Both the position numbers and the translations under genes were made by a program. A stretch of DNA of 64,000 nucleotides from Roseivivax marinus (GTDB lineage: Bacteria > Pseudomonadota > Alphaproteobacteria > Rhodobacterales > Rhodobacteraceae): the NCBI RefSeq assembly GCF_900109705.1, contig NZ_FOAI01000006.1, positions 124,001 through 188,000 of the forward strand. The letters are read 5' to 3'. Under the pieces are notes generated by a model. The model made no database searches. It had not been told where the DNA came from and worked only from the letters and a program-made list of their open reading frames with translations. Shown here one piece after another: positions 35,423-45,048 of this stretch (position 1 is the first letter of the stretch; each line of letters starts with the position of its first letter).

Positions 35423-37282
35423 TCAGTATCCGCTCTCGGACGTCAGTACGTGGTGGCCCGGTCCGACCTCCTCGTAGACGGACGGCCCCGGCTCGTGACC
35501 ATTCGGATGGATCGGCGAGGGGATCGGTTTGAAGTTCAGGTCCCGCTCGCGCGTGCGCCGGGTCGGATCGGCCACCGGCACCGCCTGCATGAGTGCTTTG
35601 GTGTAAGGGTGGCGCGGGTCCTCGAAGACCGCGCGGCGGGGGCCGATCTCGACGATCCGGCCGAGATACATGACGCCCACGTGGTGGGACACACGCTCCA
35701 CCACCGCCATGTCATGGCTGATGAAGAGATAGGACAGGCCCAGCTCGGATTGCAGCTCCATCATCAGGTTCAGCACCTGCGCCTGCACAGACACGTCGAG
35801 CGCCGAGACCGCCTCGTCCGATACGATCAGCTTGGGGTTCAGCGCGAGGGCGCGGGCAATGGCGATGCGCTGGCGCTGGCCCCCCGACAGCTCGTGCGGG
35901 TATCGGCGCAGGTAGCTGCGCGGCAGTTCCACGCGGTCGAAGAGCGCCGCCACCCGGTCGTGGATCTCGTCCCCCTTCGCCAGCCCGGGAAAGTTCCGCA
36001 TGGGCTCGGCCACCTGCTCGGCCAGCGGCATCTGGGGATTGAGCGAAGCGAACGGGTCCTGGAAGATCATCTGCATGTCCGCCCGCGCCTTGCGCAGATC
36101 GCGCGCCGACAGCGCCATGACGTCGCGGCCGTCGAGCTCGATCTCGCCCGAATCCGGCTCGACCAGCCGCAGAAGCGAGCGGCCCGCCGTGGACTTGCCG
36201 CAGCCAGACTCGCCCACGAGCGACAGCGTCTGTCCCTTGTTGAGCGTGAAGGACACGTTCTCGACGGCGTGCACCCGCGCCACCGTGCGACGCATCAGGC
36301 CGCCCTTGACCGGAAAGCGCGTGGTCAGCCCGCGCACCCGCAGAAGCGGCTCGGTCGTTCCCGGGATCGGCTTCGGCTCGGGTCCGTCGCGGCCGACGAG
36401 ACGCATGGGCGACGGCGCGTCGGTGCCCTCCATCTCGCCCAGCCGTGGCACCGCGGCCAGAAGCGCACGGGTATAGGCGTGGCGCGGATTGGCGAAGATC
36501 TCCTCCACCGGGCCTTCCTCCATCTTCTCGCCGCGGAACATCACCACCACGCGGTCGGCCATCTGCGCGACCACGGCCATGTCGTGGGTGATGAACATGA
36601 CCGCCGTGCCGGTCTCGCGCTTCAGACGGTCGATGAGGGCGAGGATCTCGGCCTGGATGGTCACGTCGAGCGCCGTGGTCGGCTCGTCCGCGATCAGGAG
36701 CTTCGGCCGGCAGGCGAGCGCCATGGCGATCACCACGCGCTGGCGCATCCCCCCGGAAAGCTCGTGCGGATACTGGTCGAGGCGGCGTTCGGGCTCGGGG
36801 ATGCGGACCTCGCGCAGAAGCTCGAGCGCGCGGGCCCGGGCATCGCGCTTGGACATGTTCCGGTGGACACGCAGGCCCTCGGTCAGCTGCCGCCCCACGG
36901 TGAAGACCGGGTTCAGCGCGGTCATGGGCTCCTGGAAGATCATGCCGATCTCGTTGCCGCGGATGTCGCGCATCAGCTCTTCGTCGGCAGTGGCCAGGTC
37001 GAGGGCCGATTGCCCCCCACGGTCGAACAGCAGCCGCCCGCCCGCGATCTCGCCGCCGCCGAACTCGATCAGGCGCATGAGCGACAGCGACGACACCGAC
37101 TTGCCCGACCCGCTCTCGCCGACGACGCAGACGGTCTCGCCGGGCTTCACGTCGAAGGAGACATCCTTGACGCCCACGATGGTGCCGCGCCGGGTGCGAA
37201 ACTCGACCCGCAGGCTGTCGATACGGGCGACGGGCCGGGCGGCGCTATCGGTCGGGTTGGCGGCGGGGGCGGCGTCGAGCAT
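35423..37282 (-). CDS. Peptide/opine-type ABC transporter, fused double ATPase
   Basis: 619 residues from the ATG at 37282, which has AGAGG five bases upstream; the GTG at 37288 overlaps that site. It holds two ABC domains in tandem: Walker A K61 (G-E-S-G-S-G-K-S) and K363 (G-E-S-G-C-G-K-S-T), each followed by an L-S-G-G-M/Q signature and Walker B. It corresponds to DppD and DppF joined in one chain, as in GsiA. Each half ends with the oligopeptide-family C-terminal extension (H-A-Y-T-R-A-L-L and H-P-Y-T-K-A-L-M). It powers the importer whose other genes diverge from it. Confidence 0.95.
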   Translation of the reverse strand: MLDAAPAANPTDSAARPVARIDSLRVEFRTRRGTIVGVKDVSFDVKPGETVCVVGESGSGKSVSSLSLMRLIEFGGGEIAGGRLLFDRGGQSALDLATADEELMRDIRGNEIGMIFQEPMTALNPVFTVGRQLTEGLRVHRNMSKRDARARALELLREVRIPEPERRLDQYPHELSGGMRQRVVIAMALACRPKLLIADEPTTALDVTIQAEILALIDRLKRETGTAVMFITHDMAVVAQMADRVVVMFRGEKMEEGPVEEIFANPRHAYTRALLAAVPRLGEMEGTDAPSPMRLVGRDGPEPKPIPGTTEPLLRVRGLTTRFPVKGGLMRRTVARVHAVENVSFTLNKGQTLSLVGESGCGKSTAGRSLLRLVEPDSGEIELDGRDVMALSARDLRKARADMQMIFQDPFASLNPQMPLAEQVAEPMRNFPGLAKGDEIHDRVAALFDRVELPRSYLRRYPHELSGGQRQRIAIARALALNPKLIVSDEAVSALDVSVQAQVLNLMMELQSELGLSYLFISHDMAVVERVSHHVGVMYLGRIVEIGPRRAVFEDPRHPYTKALMQAVPVADPTRRTRERDLNFKPIPSPIHPNGHEPGPSVYEEVGPGHHVLTSESGY

Positions 37283-37588
37283 GGGCACCTCTGGCGAAGG
37301 AACGGGGTCCGTGGAACGCTAGAAGCCGCGGCGTTGCGCTGGCAAGCCCCCGGGACGCCCCGTCACCCCGGTGTCGCGCATCTGTCCGACCTGCCGCCGC
37401 GAGAGGCGGCAGAGTGCCCTGCTCGGCGGCGTTGCCGGCGGAACGTCACGACAGCCCAGCCCCGGGGTTGCATTTCGGGCGCAGCTTGGCTTCGATCAGC
37501 ATCAGGGCCCCACGACCACGGAGATGGTCGGGCAGGTTCACCAAGAATGAGGGGCGGCACACGACCGCCCGCCAACAGGGAGACATCC
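37283..37588. other. Divergent promoter region of the ABC importer (306 bp)
   Basis: The gap separates the minus-strand ATPase gene from the plus-strand binding-protein gene, so at least two promoters should lie here. No perfect palindrome or convincing -35/-10 pair was found by eye. AGGGAG precedes the binding-protein start. Confidence 0.4.
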
Positions 37589-39292
37589 ATGACGCTCAAG
37601 ACCCTTCTGACGGGGACCGCGGCTCTGTGCGCGCTGACCGCCGCCGCCCATGCCGAACGCGGCGAGGACGGCCAGGTCAACATCCTCTACTGGCAGGCGC
37701 CGTCGATCCTGAATCCGTACCTGTCGGGCGGCACCAAGGACATCCAGGCGTCGAGCCTCGTTCTCGAGCCGCTGGTGCGTTACGACGAGACCGCCGAGCG
37801 TCAGCCATGGCTGGTGACCGAGGTTCCCACTCTGGAGAACGGCGGCGTGTCCGAGGACCTGACGCAGATCACATACAACCTGCGCGACGACATCACGTGG
37901 TCCGACGGCTCGCCGCTGACCGCCGAGGACGTGGTGTTCACCGCAGAATACTGCATGGACCCCGAGGGCGGCTGCGCCCAGCGCGCCAAGTTCGACCACA
38001 TCGAAAGCGTCGAGGCGGTGGACGACCAGACCGTCACGGTGACCTTCTCGCGCCCGATGCCCAACCCCTATTCGATGTTCGTTGGCGGCGAGAGCCCGAT
38101 CATCCAGAAGGCCCAGTTCCAGGACTGCCTCGGCGCGGCGGCGTCAACCTGCACCGAAGCCAACTTCAATCCGATCGGCACCGGCCCCTTCGTGGTCGAG
38201 GACTTCCGCCCCAACGACGTCATCACCTTCACGGCCAACGACAATTACCGCGAAGAGGACAAGCCGGCGTTCCAGACGGTGAACTTCAAGGGCGGCGGCG
38301 ACGCGGTGGCCGCGGCGCGCGCGGTCCTCGAGACCGGCGAATACGACTACGCGTGGAACCTGCAGCTCACGCCCGACGTGCTCGACCAGATGGCCGCAGC
38401 CGGCCAGGGCGAGCCGATCGCGGCCTTCGGCACGCTGGTCGAGCGGATCGAGATGAACATGACCGATCCCTCCCCCGACCTTCCCGAGGGCGAGCGCGCG
38501 ACCGTGCAGCATCCGCATCCGATCCTCACCGACGAACGCGTGCGCCGGGCCCTGTCGATGGCCATCGACAGGCAGCTTCTCACCGAGATCGGCTACGGTC
38601 AGGCCGGGCAGGCGACCTGCAACCTCGTGCCTGCGCCCGAGCAGTTCGCCTCGGACAACACCGAGTGCCTGACGCAGGACATCGAGGGCGCCAAGGCGCT
38701 TCTGGACGAAGCCGGCTGGACCGACGAGAACGGCGACGGCGTGCGCGAGAAGGACGGCATGGACCTGTCGCTGCTGTTCCAGTCCTCGACCAACGCGGTG
38801 CGCCAGGACTTCCAGGCGCTCATCAAGCAGTGGTGGTCGGAGATCGGCGTCGAGACCGAGCTGCGCAACGTCGATTCGTCGGTGTTCTTCGGTGGCGACC
38901 CGGGCAGCCCGGACACGTTCCAGAAGTTCTACGCGGACGTCGAGATGTACGCCAACAACTTCGACGGCACCGATCCGCAGCCCTATCTCGCGCAGTATCG
39001 CTGCGGCAACGAGCCCAAGCCCGAGAGCCAGTGGCAGGGCGAGAACATCAACCGCTTCTGTTCCGAGGAATACGACGCGCTGCTCGACGAACTGGGCGAG
39101 ACCGGCGAGCCGGCAGAGCGTCAGCGCATCGCCAAGGAGCTCAACGACATCCTGACCGCCGAGACGATGACCATCGTGCCGCTCGTGCACCGCGGTCGGG
39201 TGTCGGCCAAGTCGAACAGCCTCGGCGGCGTGGTCCTGAACACCTGGGACAGCGAACTGTGGAACATCGCGGACTGGTACCGCGAGGAGTGA
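37589..39292 (+). CDS. ABC transporter substrate-binding protein, peptide family 5
   Basis: 567 residues with a signal peptide cleaved after A-H-A (about residue 22), so it acts in the periplasm. It has the SBP family 5 fold: S-L-V-L-E-P-L-V-R-Y, then D-D-I-T-W-S-D-G-S-P-L-T-A-E-D-V-V-F-T, and D-E-R-V-R-R-A-L-S-M-A-I-D-R. Such proteins bind peptides, opines or oligosaccharides. The length is longer than DppA. The frame is open far upstream, but AGGGAG plus the signal peptide fix the start. A 10-bp hairpin follows the stop, which may stabilise this part of the mRNA. Confidence 0.93.
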   Translation: MTLKTLLTGTAALCALTAAAHAERGEDGQVNILYWQAPSILNPYLSGGTKDIQASSLVLEPLVRYDETAERQPWLVTEVPTLENGGVSEDLTQITYNLRDDITWSDGSPLTAEDVVFTAEYCMDPEGGCAQRAKFDHIESVEAVDDQTVTVTFSRPMPNPYSMFVGGESPIIQKAQFQDCLGAAASTCTEANFNPIGTGPFVVEDFRPNDVITFTANDNYREEDKPAFQTVNFKGGGDAVAAARAVLETGEYDYAWNLQLTPDVLDQMAAAGQGEPIAAFGTLVERIEMNMTDPSPDLPEGERATVQHPHPILTDERVRRALSMAIDRQLLTEIGYGQAGQATCNLVPAPEQFASDNTECLTQDIEGAKALLDEAGWTDENGDGVREKDGMDLSLLFQSSTNAVRQDFQALIKQWWSEIGVETELRNVDSSVFFGGDPGSPDTFQKFYADVEMYANNFDGTDPQPYLAQYRCGNEPKPESQWQGENINRFCSEEYDALLDELGETGEPAERQRIAKELNDILTAETMTIVPLVHRGRVSAKSNSLGGVVLNTWDSELWNIADWYREE

Positions 39293-39716
39293 CGACGCCG
39301 GCCGGAGCGGCCCGCCCGCTCCGGCCCCTGCCCGGCCCCTTTTCCGGCCCAGCCCGGAGGCATGCCAAGATGGACAACATCGCCCGGCCGCTCGGACGCG
39401 GGACGTGGCGGGAGCCCCCCGCCGCAGCCCGCACGCGCGCGCCACGCAGCGCGCGAAAGGGCCTGCGGATGCCCGGTGCCGCGCACGACTTCCACGGGGC
39501 GCTTGCCTTGACCGAGAGCGGTCGGTGCCGTCCCGGCCCGGACCTCGACGACCGCAGCGCCGCCGCCTCTGACCAAGTCCCCGACCATGAAGCGTGCTTC
39601 GGTTGCACGGACAGGCCACCATACGCCACCGCCCGGGCCCGACGCCCGCACGCGGATGGTCCCGTCCCCGCGGTAGCCGCTCTGCCCCCTCATTCCGTTC
39701 GACGCCACGAGGCCAT
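39293..39716. other. 424-bp gap between binding-protein and permease genes
   Basis: Apart from the hairpin at 39301 nothing clear is seen. Open frames on the minus strand are shadows. The gap is long for an ABC operon and may hold a second promoter for the permeases. Confidence 0.4.
39301..39325 (+). terminator. Hairpin after the binding-protein gene
   Basis: GCCGGAGCGG and CCGCTCCGGC form a perfect 10-bp stem with a 5-base loop, eight bases after the stop. A T-run (TTTT) lies 25 bases further. It probably lets the binding protein be made in excess over the permeases. Confidence 0.6.
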
Positions 39717-40754
39717 GTGCTCACATTCACGATCCGACGCCTGATCCTGTCGATCCCGACGCTGATCCTCATCAGCTTCGTGATCTTCATGCTCCTGCAA
39801 CTCGCCCCCGGCGATCCGATGGCGCAGGTTCCGTTGACGGTGCCGCCGGAGGTCAAGCAGCAGATGCGCGAGGCGCTCGGCCTCGGCGAGCCGGTGCTGG
39901 TGCAATACGCCAAATGGCTGCGGCAGGTCTTCCTGCTGGAGCCCGCGGTCTTCATCGACTGGCTGACCCGCGACACGCTTCTGCTGGGCTGGCTGCCGGA
40001 TACCTCGCTTTATAACGGCGATCTGCGGGTGATCTCGTGGCAGACGCGCTCGCCGGTGATGGAAATCGTGATGCAGCGCATCCCCCAGACCCTGTGGGTC
40101 GTGGGGCTGGCCTACGTGGTCGGCATCCTGATCGCGATCCCGGTGGGCATCTACTCGGCCTACCGGCAATACTCGGTCTTCGACCAGGCGGGCACCTTCG
40201 TGACCATGATCGGCTTCTCGATCCCGCCGTTCTTCACCGGCCCTCTGCTGATCGTGATCTTCTCGGTGCAGCTGGGCTGGTTCCCGTCGATCTACGACAC
40301 CACTCACGTGGTCAACGACTGGGACAGCTTCATGGTGCAGCTGAGCCAGATGATCATGCCCGTGATGGTGCTGGCGCTGCAGATCACCGCGCAGTTCTCG
40401 CGCTACATGCGCGCCTCGATGCTCGACAATCTCGGACAGGACTACGTCCGGACCGCCCGCGCCAAGGGCCTCCGCGAGGCGATCGTCGTCAACGTCCACG
40501 TGCTGCGGAACTCGATGATCCCGGTGGTCACGGTCATCGCGCTCGGCGTTCCGGCGATCTTCGGCGGCGCCATCATCACCGAGAACGTCTTCAAGGTGAA
40601 CGGGATCGGGCAGTTGCTGATCACATCGCTCTTCGCCAACGACCTGCCGATGGTGATGACGCTGACCTTCATCTTCGCGGCGCTCATCGTGCTGTTCAAC
40701 CTCGTGGCCGACGTGCTCTACGGCCTGCTCGACCCGCGGATCCGCTATGACTGA
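39717..40754 (+). CDS. ABC transporter permease, DppB type
   Basis: 345 residues from a GTG start (V-L-T-F-T-I-R-R-L-I-L-S), preceded by GAGG; the ATG two bases earlier is out of frame. There are six membrane segments with the long periplasmic loop (about 30-130) typical of DppB/OppB. The EAA loop is visible in Y-V-R-T-A-R-A-K-G-L-R-E-A. A P-G-D-P-M motif follows the first helix, as in the family. It overlaps the next permease gene by eight bases. Confidence 0.93.
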   Translation: MLTFTIRRLILSIPTLILISFVIFMLLQLAPGDPMAQVPLTVPPEVKQQMREALGLGEPVLVQYAKWLRQVFLLEPAVFIDWLTRDTLLLGWLPDTSLYNGDLRVISWQTRSPVMEIVMQRIPQTLWVVGLAYVVGILIAIPVGIYSAYRQYSVFDQAGTFVTMIGFSIPPFFTGPLLIVIFSVQLGWFPSIYDTTHVVNDWDSFMVQLSQMIMPVMVLALQITAQFSRYMRASMLDNLGQDYVRTARAKGLREAIVVNVHVLRNSMIPVVTVIALGVPAIFGGAIITENVFKVNGIGQLLITSLFANDLPMVMTLTFIFAALIVLFNLVADVLYGLLDPRIRYD

Positions 40755-41727
40755 ACCCGTTCCCGCCAGCCCCACCGCCATCGACGCGCTTGCCGACGAC
40801 GGCCCCGAAGCGCCGCCCCGCTCCAAGTGGCGCGACGTGTGGGAGCAGTTCACCCGCCACAAGGGCGCGGTCGCCGGCGGCGCGTTCCTGCTGTTCATCA
40901 CCCTCGCGGTGATCTTCGGGCCGTGGCTCTGGACGCTCGATCCGCAGGAGCTCGACATCCGCAACAAGGACCTGCGGCCGATCTACGTGGGCCTCTGGAA
41001 CGGCGACGCGGCGATCTCCTGGGCGCATCCCTTCGGCACGGACAACCTCGGGCGGGACATGCTGGCGCAGATGATCTCGGGCGGGCGCGCGTCGCTCGCC
41101 GTGGGCTGGGCGGCGATGCTCCTGTCGGTGCTGATCGGCACGGCCATCGGGGTCACTGCCGGCTTTTTCCGCCGGCTCGACGGGCTGCTCATGCGACTGA
41201 CCGACCTGTTCCTGTCGCTGCCGATCCTACCGCTTCTGCTGGTGGCCGTGACCCTCTTCCGTCAGCCGCTGCGCGCGAATTTCGGCCCCGAGGGCGGCAT
41301 GTTCATCCTGATCGTCACGGTCATCGGCATCACCTCGTGGATGCCCACCGCGCGGATCGTGCGCGGCGACGTGCTGGCGCTGAAGGAGCGGGAATTCGTG
41401 CTGGCGGCACGCTCCATCGGCACGACCTCGTGGAAGATCATCCTGCGCCACCTGCTGCCCAACGTGCTGTCGCCGATCATGGTCTCGGCGACGCTGGGCC
41501 TCGCCACCGCGATCATCACCGAGAGCGCGCTGTCGTTCCTCGGCGTGGGCTTTCCGTCGGACTATCCCACCTGGGGCAAGATGCTGGCGGACGCGGTCGC
41601 GCGCATGGTCGATTTCCCCGAGCGGGTGATCCTGCCGGGCGTGGCGATCTCGCTGACCGTGCTGAGCGTCAACTACCTCGGCGACGGGCTGCGCGACGCG
41701 CTCGATCCGCGACTCCGGGGGCGCTGA
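40747..41727 (+). CDS. ABC transporter permease, DppC type
   Basis: 326 residues. The N-terminal W-E-Q-F-T-R-H-K-G-A-V-A-G-G-A-F-L-L-F is the DppC/OppC cytoplasmic start and first helix. The H-P-F-G-T-D-N-L-G-R-D-M-L block and the EAA loop E-F-V-L-A-A-R-S-I-G-T-T-S-W-K-I follow. It pairs with the DppB-type permease to form the channel. The end is 12 bp from the convergent DUF3422 gene with no clear terminator between. Confidence 0.94.
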   Translation: MTEPVPASPTAIDALADDGPEAPPRSKWRDVWEQFTRHKGAVAGGAFLLFITLAVIFGPWLWTLDPQELDIRNKDLRPIYVGLWNGDAAISWAHPFGTDNLGRDMLAQMISGGRASLAVGWAAMLLSVLIGTAIGVTAGFFRRLDGLLMRLTDLFLSLPILPLLLVAVTLFRQPLRANFGPEGGMFILIVTVIGITSWMPTARIVRGDVLALKEREFVLAARSIGTTSWKIILRHLLPNVLSPIMVSATLGLATAIITESALSFLGVGFPSDYPTWGKMLADAVARMVDFPERVILPGVAISLTVLSVNYLGDGLRDALDPRLRGR

Positions 41728-41739
41728 GGATTCGGTCGC

Positions 41740-43029
41740 CTACTCGTGCTCGACCGCGCGACGGATCCGGCGAACCATGAACCACACCCCGAGGATCACC
41801 GGCAACGTCACCGCAGCGGTCAGCATCCCCTTGGAGATGCCCATCGCCTCGGCGGCCGGGTAAAGCAGGTAGGAGGCAAGCGAAACCGCGTAGTAGCTGA
41901 TCGCCACGGTAGACAGCCCCTCGACAGTCTTCTGCAGGCGCAGCTGCATGTCGGCCCGCGCGTTCATGCCCTCGAGCAGTTCCTGGTTCTGGGCCGAGCG
42001 TTCGACCTCTACCCGCGTGCGCAGAAGCTCGGAGGTGCGCATGGCCCGCAGGCTCATGGTGCCGATCCGCTTCTCGGTGGACTTCACCGTCCGCATCGCA
42101 GGATCGTAGCGGCGCATCATGAACTCGGCGAAGGTCTGACGCCCCTGCCAGCGCTCCTCGCGCAGGACCGAGATGCGCTGGCCGACGATGGCCTCGTAGG
42201 CCGCCGTGGCACCGAGACGGAACGAGGTCTGGGCCGACAGCCGCTCGAGGTCGGAAGACACCGCCAGCAGCGATTTCAGCGTCTCCTCGGCCGGACCGGT
42301 GCCCTGGACCATCGCCTCCATCAGCTCGGACAGCTCGGTGTCGATCTCGCCCAGCCGCGGGGCGATCTCGCGCACGCGGGTGAAGCCCAGCATCGACATG
42401 GCCTTGTAGGTCTCGATCTCGGTCACGCGCTGGACGATCCTGCCCACCCGGCGCTCGCCCACATGGGCGCGCGGGAACACGGCAAAGCGCTGGTGGCCGG
42501 CGGGGTCGATGCGGAAGTCGCCCGCGATGATCGCGTCGTCGTCGATGACGGAACTGACGGCCATGCTTTCGGGCACGAACCAGTCGTCGATCATTCGGCC
42601 GGCCTCGGCATCGTCCTCGGGCCGCTCGGTCACCCGCACCAGCGCCGAGGTCATCCGCACCCCCGGTGCGCGGTCGAGCCAGTCGCTCGGGAAGACATCG
42701 AAATCCGCCGGATCGAACGGCCGCTCGGTCAGGCCGTTGAGGAACACCGTGTAGGTGACGAATTCGGTGTGCTGCTCCCATTTGAGGGTGTGTTGCCCGA
42801 TCCGGCCCGACCAGTGGGTCGCGCCCGGCTGCGGATGCTGGGTCCCGTAGCGGTCCAGAAGCTCGGTCAGGTGCGCGAGGTCGAGCGCGCGGTCCCGCGA
42901 CGCCGCCTGATGCGGTTTCTTGACCGCGAGGTAGACAGCCCGGCAGGGCGCGGTGAGCGAGGGAAAGGGACGCGCGTGCAGCTCGTTCGCCAACCGGTAG
43001 CGCAGTGGGTGATCCTGGATCGGCGGCAT
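41740..43029 (-). CDS. DUF3422 family membrane protein
   Basis: 429 residues. The start H-P-L-R-Y-R-L-A-N-E-L-H-A-R-P-F-P matches the DUF3422 family. The long N-terminal part is soluble, with a coiled-coil-like stretch (T-S-E-L-L-R-T-R-V-E-V-E-R-S-A-Q-N-Q-E-L-L) before two C-terminal membrane helices (Y-Y-A-V-S-L-A-S-Y-L-L-Y and T-A-A-V-T-L-P-V-I-L). The function is unknown. The layout resembles the domain of CorA-like proteins, a weak hint of a channel or sensor. It stands alone, convergent with the permease gene. Confidence 0.9.
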   Translation of the reverse strand: MPPIQDHPLRYRLANELHARPFPSLTAPCRAVYLAVKKPHQAASRDRALDLAHLTELLDRYGTQHPQPGATHWSGRIGQHTLKWEQHTEFVTYTVFLNGLTERPFDPADFDVFPSDWLDRAPGVRMTSALVRVTERPEDDAEAGRMIDDWFVPESMAVSSVIDDDAIIAGDFRIDPAGHQRFAVFPRAHVGERRVGRIVQRVTEIETYKAMSMLGFTRVREIAPRLGEIDTELSELMEAMVQGTGPAEETLKSLLAVSSDLERLSAQTSFRLGATAAYEAIVGQRISVLREERWQGRQTFAEFMMRRYDPAMRTVKSTEKRIGTMSLRAMRTSELLRTRVEVERSAQNQELLEGMNARADMQLRLQKTVEGLSTVAISYYAVSLASYLLYPAAEAMGISKGMLTAAVTLPVILGVWFMVRRIRRAVEHE

Positions 43030-43125
43030 GGTGTCCTCGGGTCGGTCTCGTCGGAACGAGTAGTCACCGCCCGGCGCCGATCCGTAAAGCCCCCGGATTG
43101 CCGCGTCCCGGGAACCGTGTCGCGA

Positions 43126-43329
43126 TCAGGGCCGATCATGCCCCTGCTGCGGCGCGTCGATGCGCACGGCAAGAACGATCGCCCGCACGAGCGTCAGCAC
43201 CGCCCCCAGCGCCAGGAGCAGCGCCCAGTGCCCGATGAACGGGTTGGACAGCATGGCGACGCCGGCCAGAAGAAGGCCGATGGTAACCATCGCGAAGATA
43301 CGGACGGACCGGGTTTCCTGGGCGATCAT
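43126..43329 (-). CDS. Small membrane protein of unknown function
   Basis: 67 residues with two predicted membrane helices (F-A-M-V-T-I-G-L-L-L-A-G-V-A-M-L and W-A-L-L-L-A-L-G-A-V-L-T-L-V) separated by a short N-P-F-I-G-H turn, and a polar C terminus. It is not recognised. It lies upstream of, and on the same strand as, the DUF3422 gene with a 96-bp gap, so the two may be cotranscribed. Confidence 0.6.
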   Translation of the reverse strand: MIAQETRSVRIFAMVTIGLLLAGVAMLSNPFIGHWALLLALGAVLTLVRAIVLAVRIDAPQQGHDRP

Positions 43330-43512
43330 GACGTGGACCTCGGGGCAGCAGCTTCCCCCGCTCCCGTGGCAGCGGGTACGGGGGGTCTTAGCACGAAGCT
43401 CGTCTCTGTCTTACAGGGTCGCCGCCGGTCGGCAGAGCCAAGCCACCGCGTCGGCGGGGATTGGCTAACGGGGTGTCGCTCATTGGCAACAGCCCGTGGG
43501 TTTGGCGTCGGA

Positions 43513-43530
43513 GCGGCCGGAACAGGCCGC
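43513..43530 (-). terminator. Hairpin after pntB
   Basis: GCGGCC-GGAACA-GGCCGC forms a 6-bp stem 12 bp after the pntB stop. There is no T-run, so it is a weak terminator at best. Confidence 0.35.
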
Positions 43531-43541
43531 CCCGCGCGAGG

Positions 43542-45035
43542 TCAGCTGACCTTTTGCAGCAGGTCGTCGAGCGACTTCTTCGCGTCGCCGTAGAACATCC
43601 GCGTGTTGTCCTTGAAGAACAGCGGGTTCTCGATGCCGGAATAGCCCGTGCCCTGCCCGCGCTTGGACACGAACACGTTCTTCGCCTTCCAGACCTCGAG
43701 CACAGGCATCCCAGCGATGGGCGAGTTCGGGTCGTCCTGCGCCGCCGGGTTCACGATGTCGTTGGAGCCGATGACGATCACCACGTCGGTGTCGGGGAAG
43801 TCGTCGTTGATCTCCTCCATCTCGAGCACGATGTCGTAGGGCACCTTCGCCTCGGCCAGCAGCACGTTCATGTGCCCCGGCAGACGGCCCGCGACGGGGT
43901 GGATGGCGAAGCGCACTTCCTTGCCCTGACCGCGCAGGCGGCGGGTCAGCTCGGCGACGTTGTTCTGCGCCTGAGCCACTGCCATGCCGTAGCCCGGCAC
44001 AATGACGACCGAGTCGGCCTCTTCCAGCGCCTGTGCCACGCCGTCGGCATCGATGGCGACCTGTTCGCCCTCGACCTCCTGCGCCGGTCCCGCCGAGCCG
44101 CCGAAGCCGCCGAGGATGACCGAGATGAACGAGCGGTTCATCGCCTTGCACATGATGTAGGACAGGATCGCACCCGAGGAGCCCACGAGCGCGCCGACCA
44201 CGATCAGAAGGTCGTTGGACAGCGAGAAGCCGATCGCCGCCGCGGCCCAGCCCGAGTAGCTGTTCAGCATCGACACCACCACCGGCATGTCGGCGCCGCC
44301 GATGCCCATGATCAGGTGATAGCCGATGAAGAGCGCGAGCAGCGTCATCAGGATCAGCGGGAACAGCCCGCCCGTGCCGAAGTACCAGAACAGGCACAGC
44401 AGCGACACGCCGGCCGCGGCCGCGTTCAGAAGGTGCCCACCCGGCAGCTTGGTGGCCGCCGACGAGACCTTTCCGGCCAGCTTTCCGTAGGCGATCACCG
44501 AGCCGGTGAAGGTCACCGCACCGATGAAGATGCCGAGGAAGAGCTCGAGCCGCAGGACGTTGATCTCGGCCTGCGTCTTGTGGGCGACGATCGCGCCGAA
44601 GCCGCGGAACTGCTCTGACAGGGCGTCGGCCTGCGCAAGCATGGCCGCCTCCATCTCGCCCAGCGGGAACGGGATGCCCGCTTCGGCGAAGACCGAGCTT
44701 ATCCGGCCGATCTCGATATGGGCGTTGTAGCCCACGAAGACCGCCGCGAGACCGACGAGCGAGTGCATCGCCGCGACCAGCTGCGGCATCTCGGTCATGC
44801 CGACGCGCTTGGCGACGACCGTGCCGATGGCGCCGCCCCCCGCGATCAGGATGATCGACAGCCACCAAAGGCCGCCGCCCGGTCCGATGAGTGTGGCGAA
44901 GACCGCCAGCGCCATGCCGACGATGCCGTACCACACGGCGCGTTTCGCGCTTTCCTGTCCCGACAATCCACCCAGCGAGAGGATGAAGAGGACGGCTGCG
45001 ACCACGTAGGCCGCGGTAGTGAATCCGAAGTCCAT
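43542..45035 (-). CDS. pntB: NAD(P) transhydrogenase, beta subunit
   Basis: 497 residues. It has about nine membrane helices followed by the NADP(H)-binding domain III ([14 protein letters not shown] and the [16 protein letters not shown] block). With PntA it couples proton entry to hydride transfer from NADH to NADP+, supplying NADPH. The ribosome site GGAGGG is strong. It lies 13 bp downstream of pntA. The N-terminal region is longer than in E. coli PntB. Confidence 0.96.
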   Translation of the reverse strand: MDFGFTTAAYVVAAVLFILSLGGLSGQESAKRAVWYGIVGMALAVFATLIGPGGGLWWLSIILIAGGGAIGTVVAKRVGMTEMPQLVAAMHSLVGLAAVFVGYNAHIEIGRISSVFAEAGIPFPLGEMEAAMLAQADALSEQFRGFGAIVAHKTQAEINVLRLELFLGIFIGAVTFTGSVIAYGKLAGKVSSAATKLPGGHLLNAAAAGVSLLCLFWYFGTGGLFPLILMTLLALFIGYHLIMGIGGADMPVVVSMLNSYSGWAAAAIGFSLSNDLLIVVGALVGSSGAILSYIMCKAMNRSFISVILGGFGGSAGPAQEVEGEQVAIDADGVAQALEEADSVVIVPGYGMAVAQAQNNVAELTRRLRGQGKEVRFAIHPVAGRLPGHMNVLLAEAKVPYDIVLEMEEINDDFPDTDVVIVIGSNDIVNPAAQDDPNSPIAGMPVLEVWKAKNVFVSKRGQGTGYSGIENPLFFKDNTRMFYGDAKKSLDDLLQKVS

Positions 45036-45048
45036 TGTCCCCTCCGAC

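Noticed and set aside
35123-37588. Long in-frame upstream extension of the binding-protein gene
   Set aside because: It runs antisense through the ABC ATPase gene; a signal peptide and AGGGAG place the true start at 37589.
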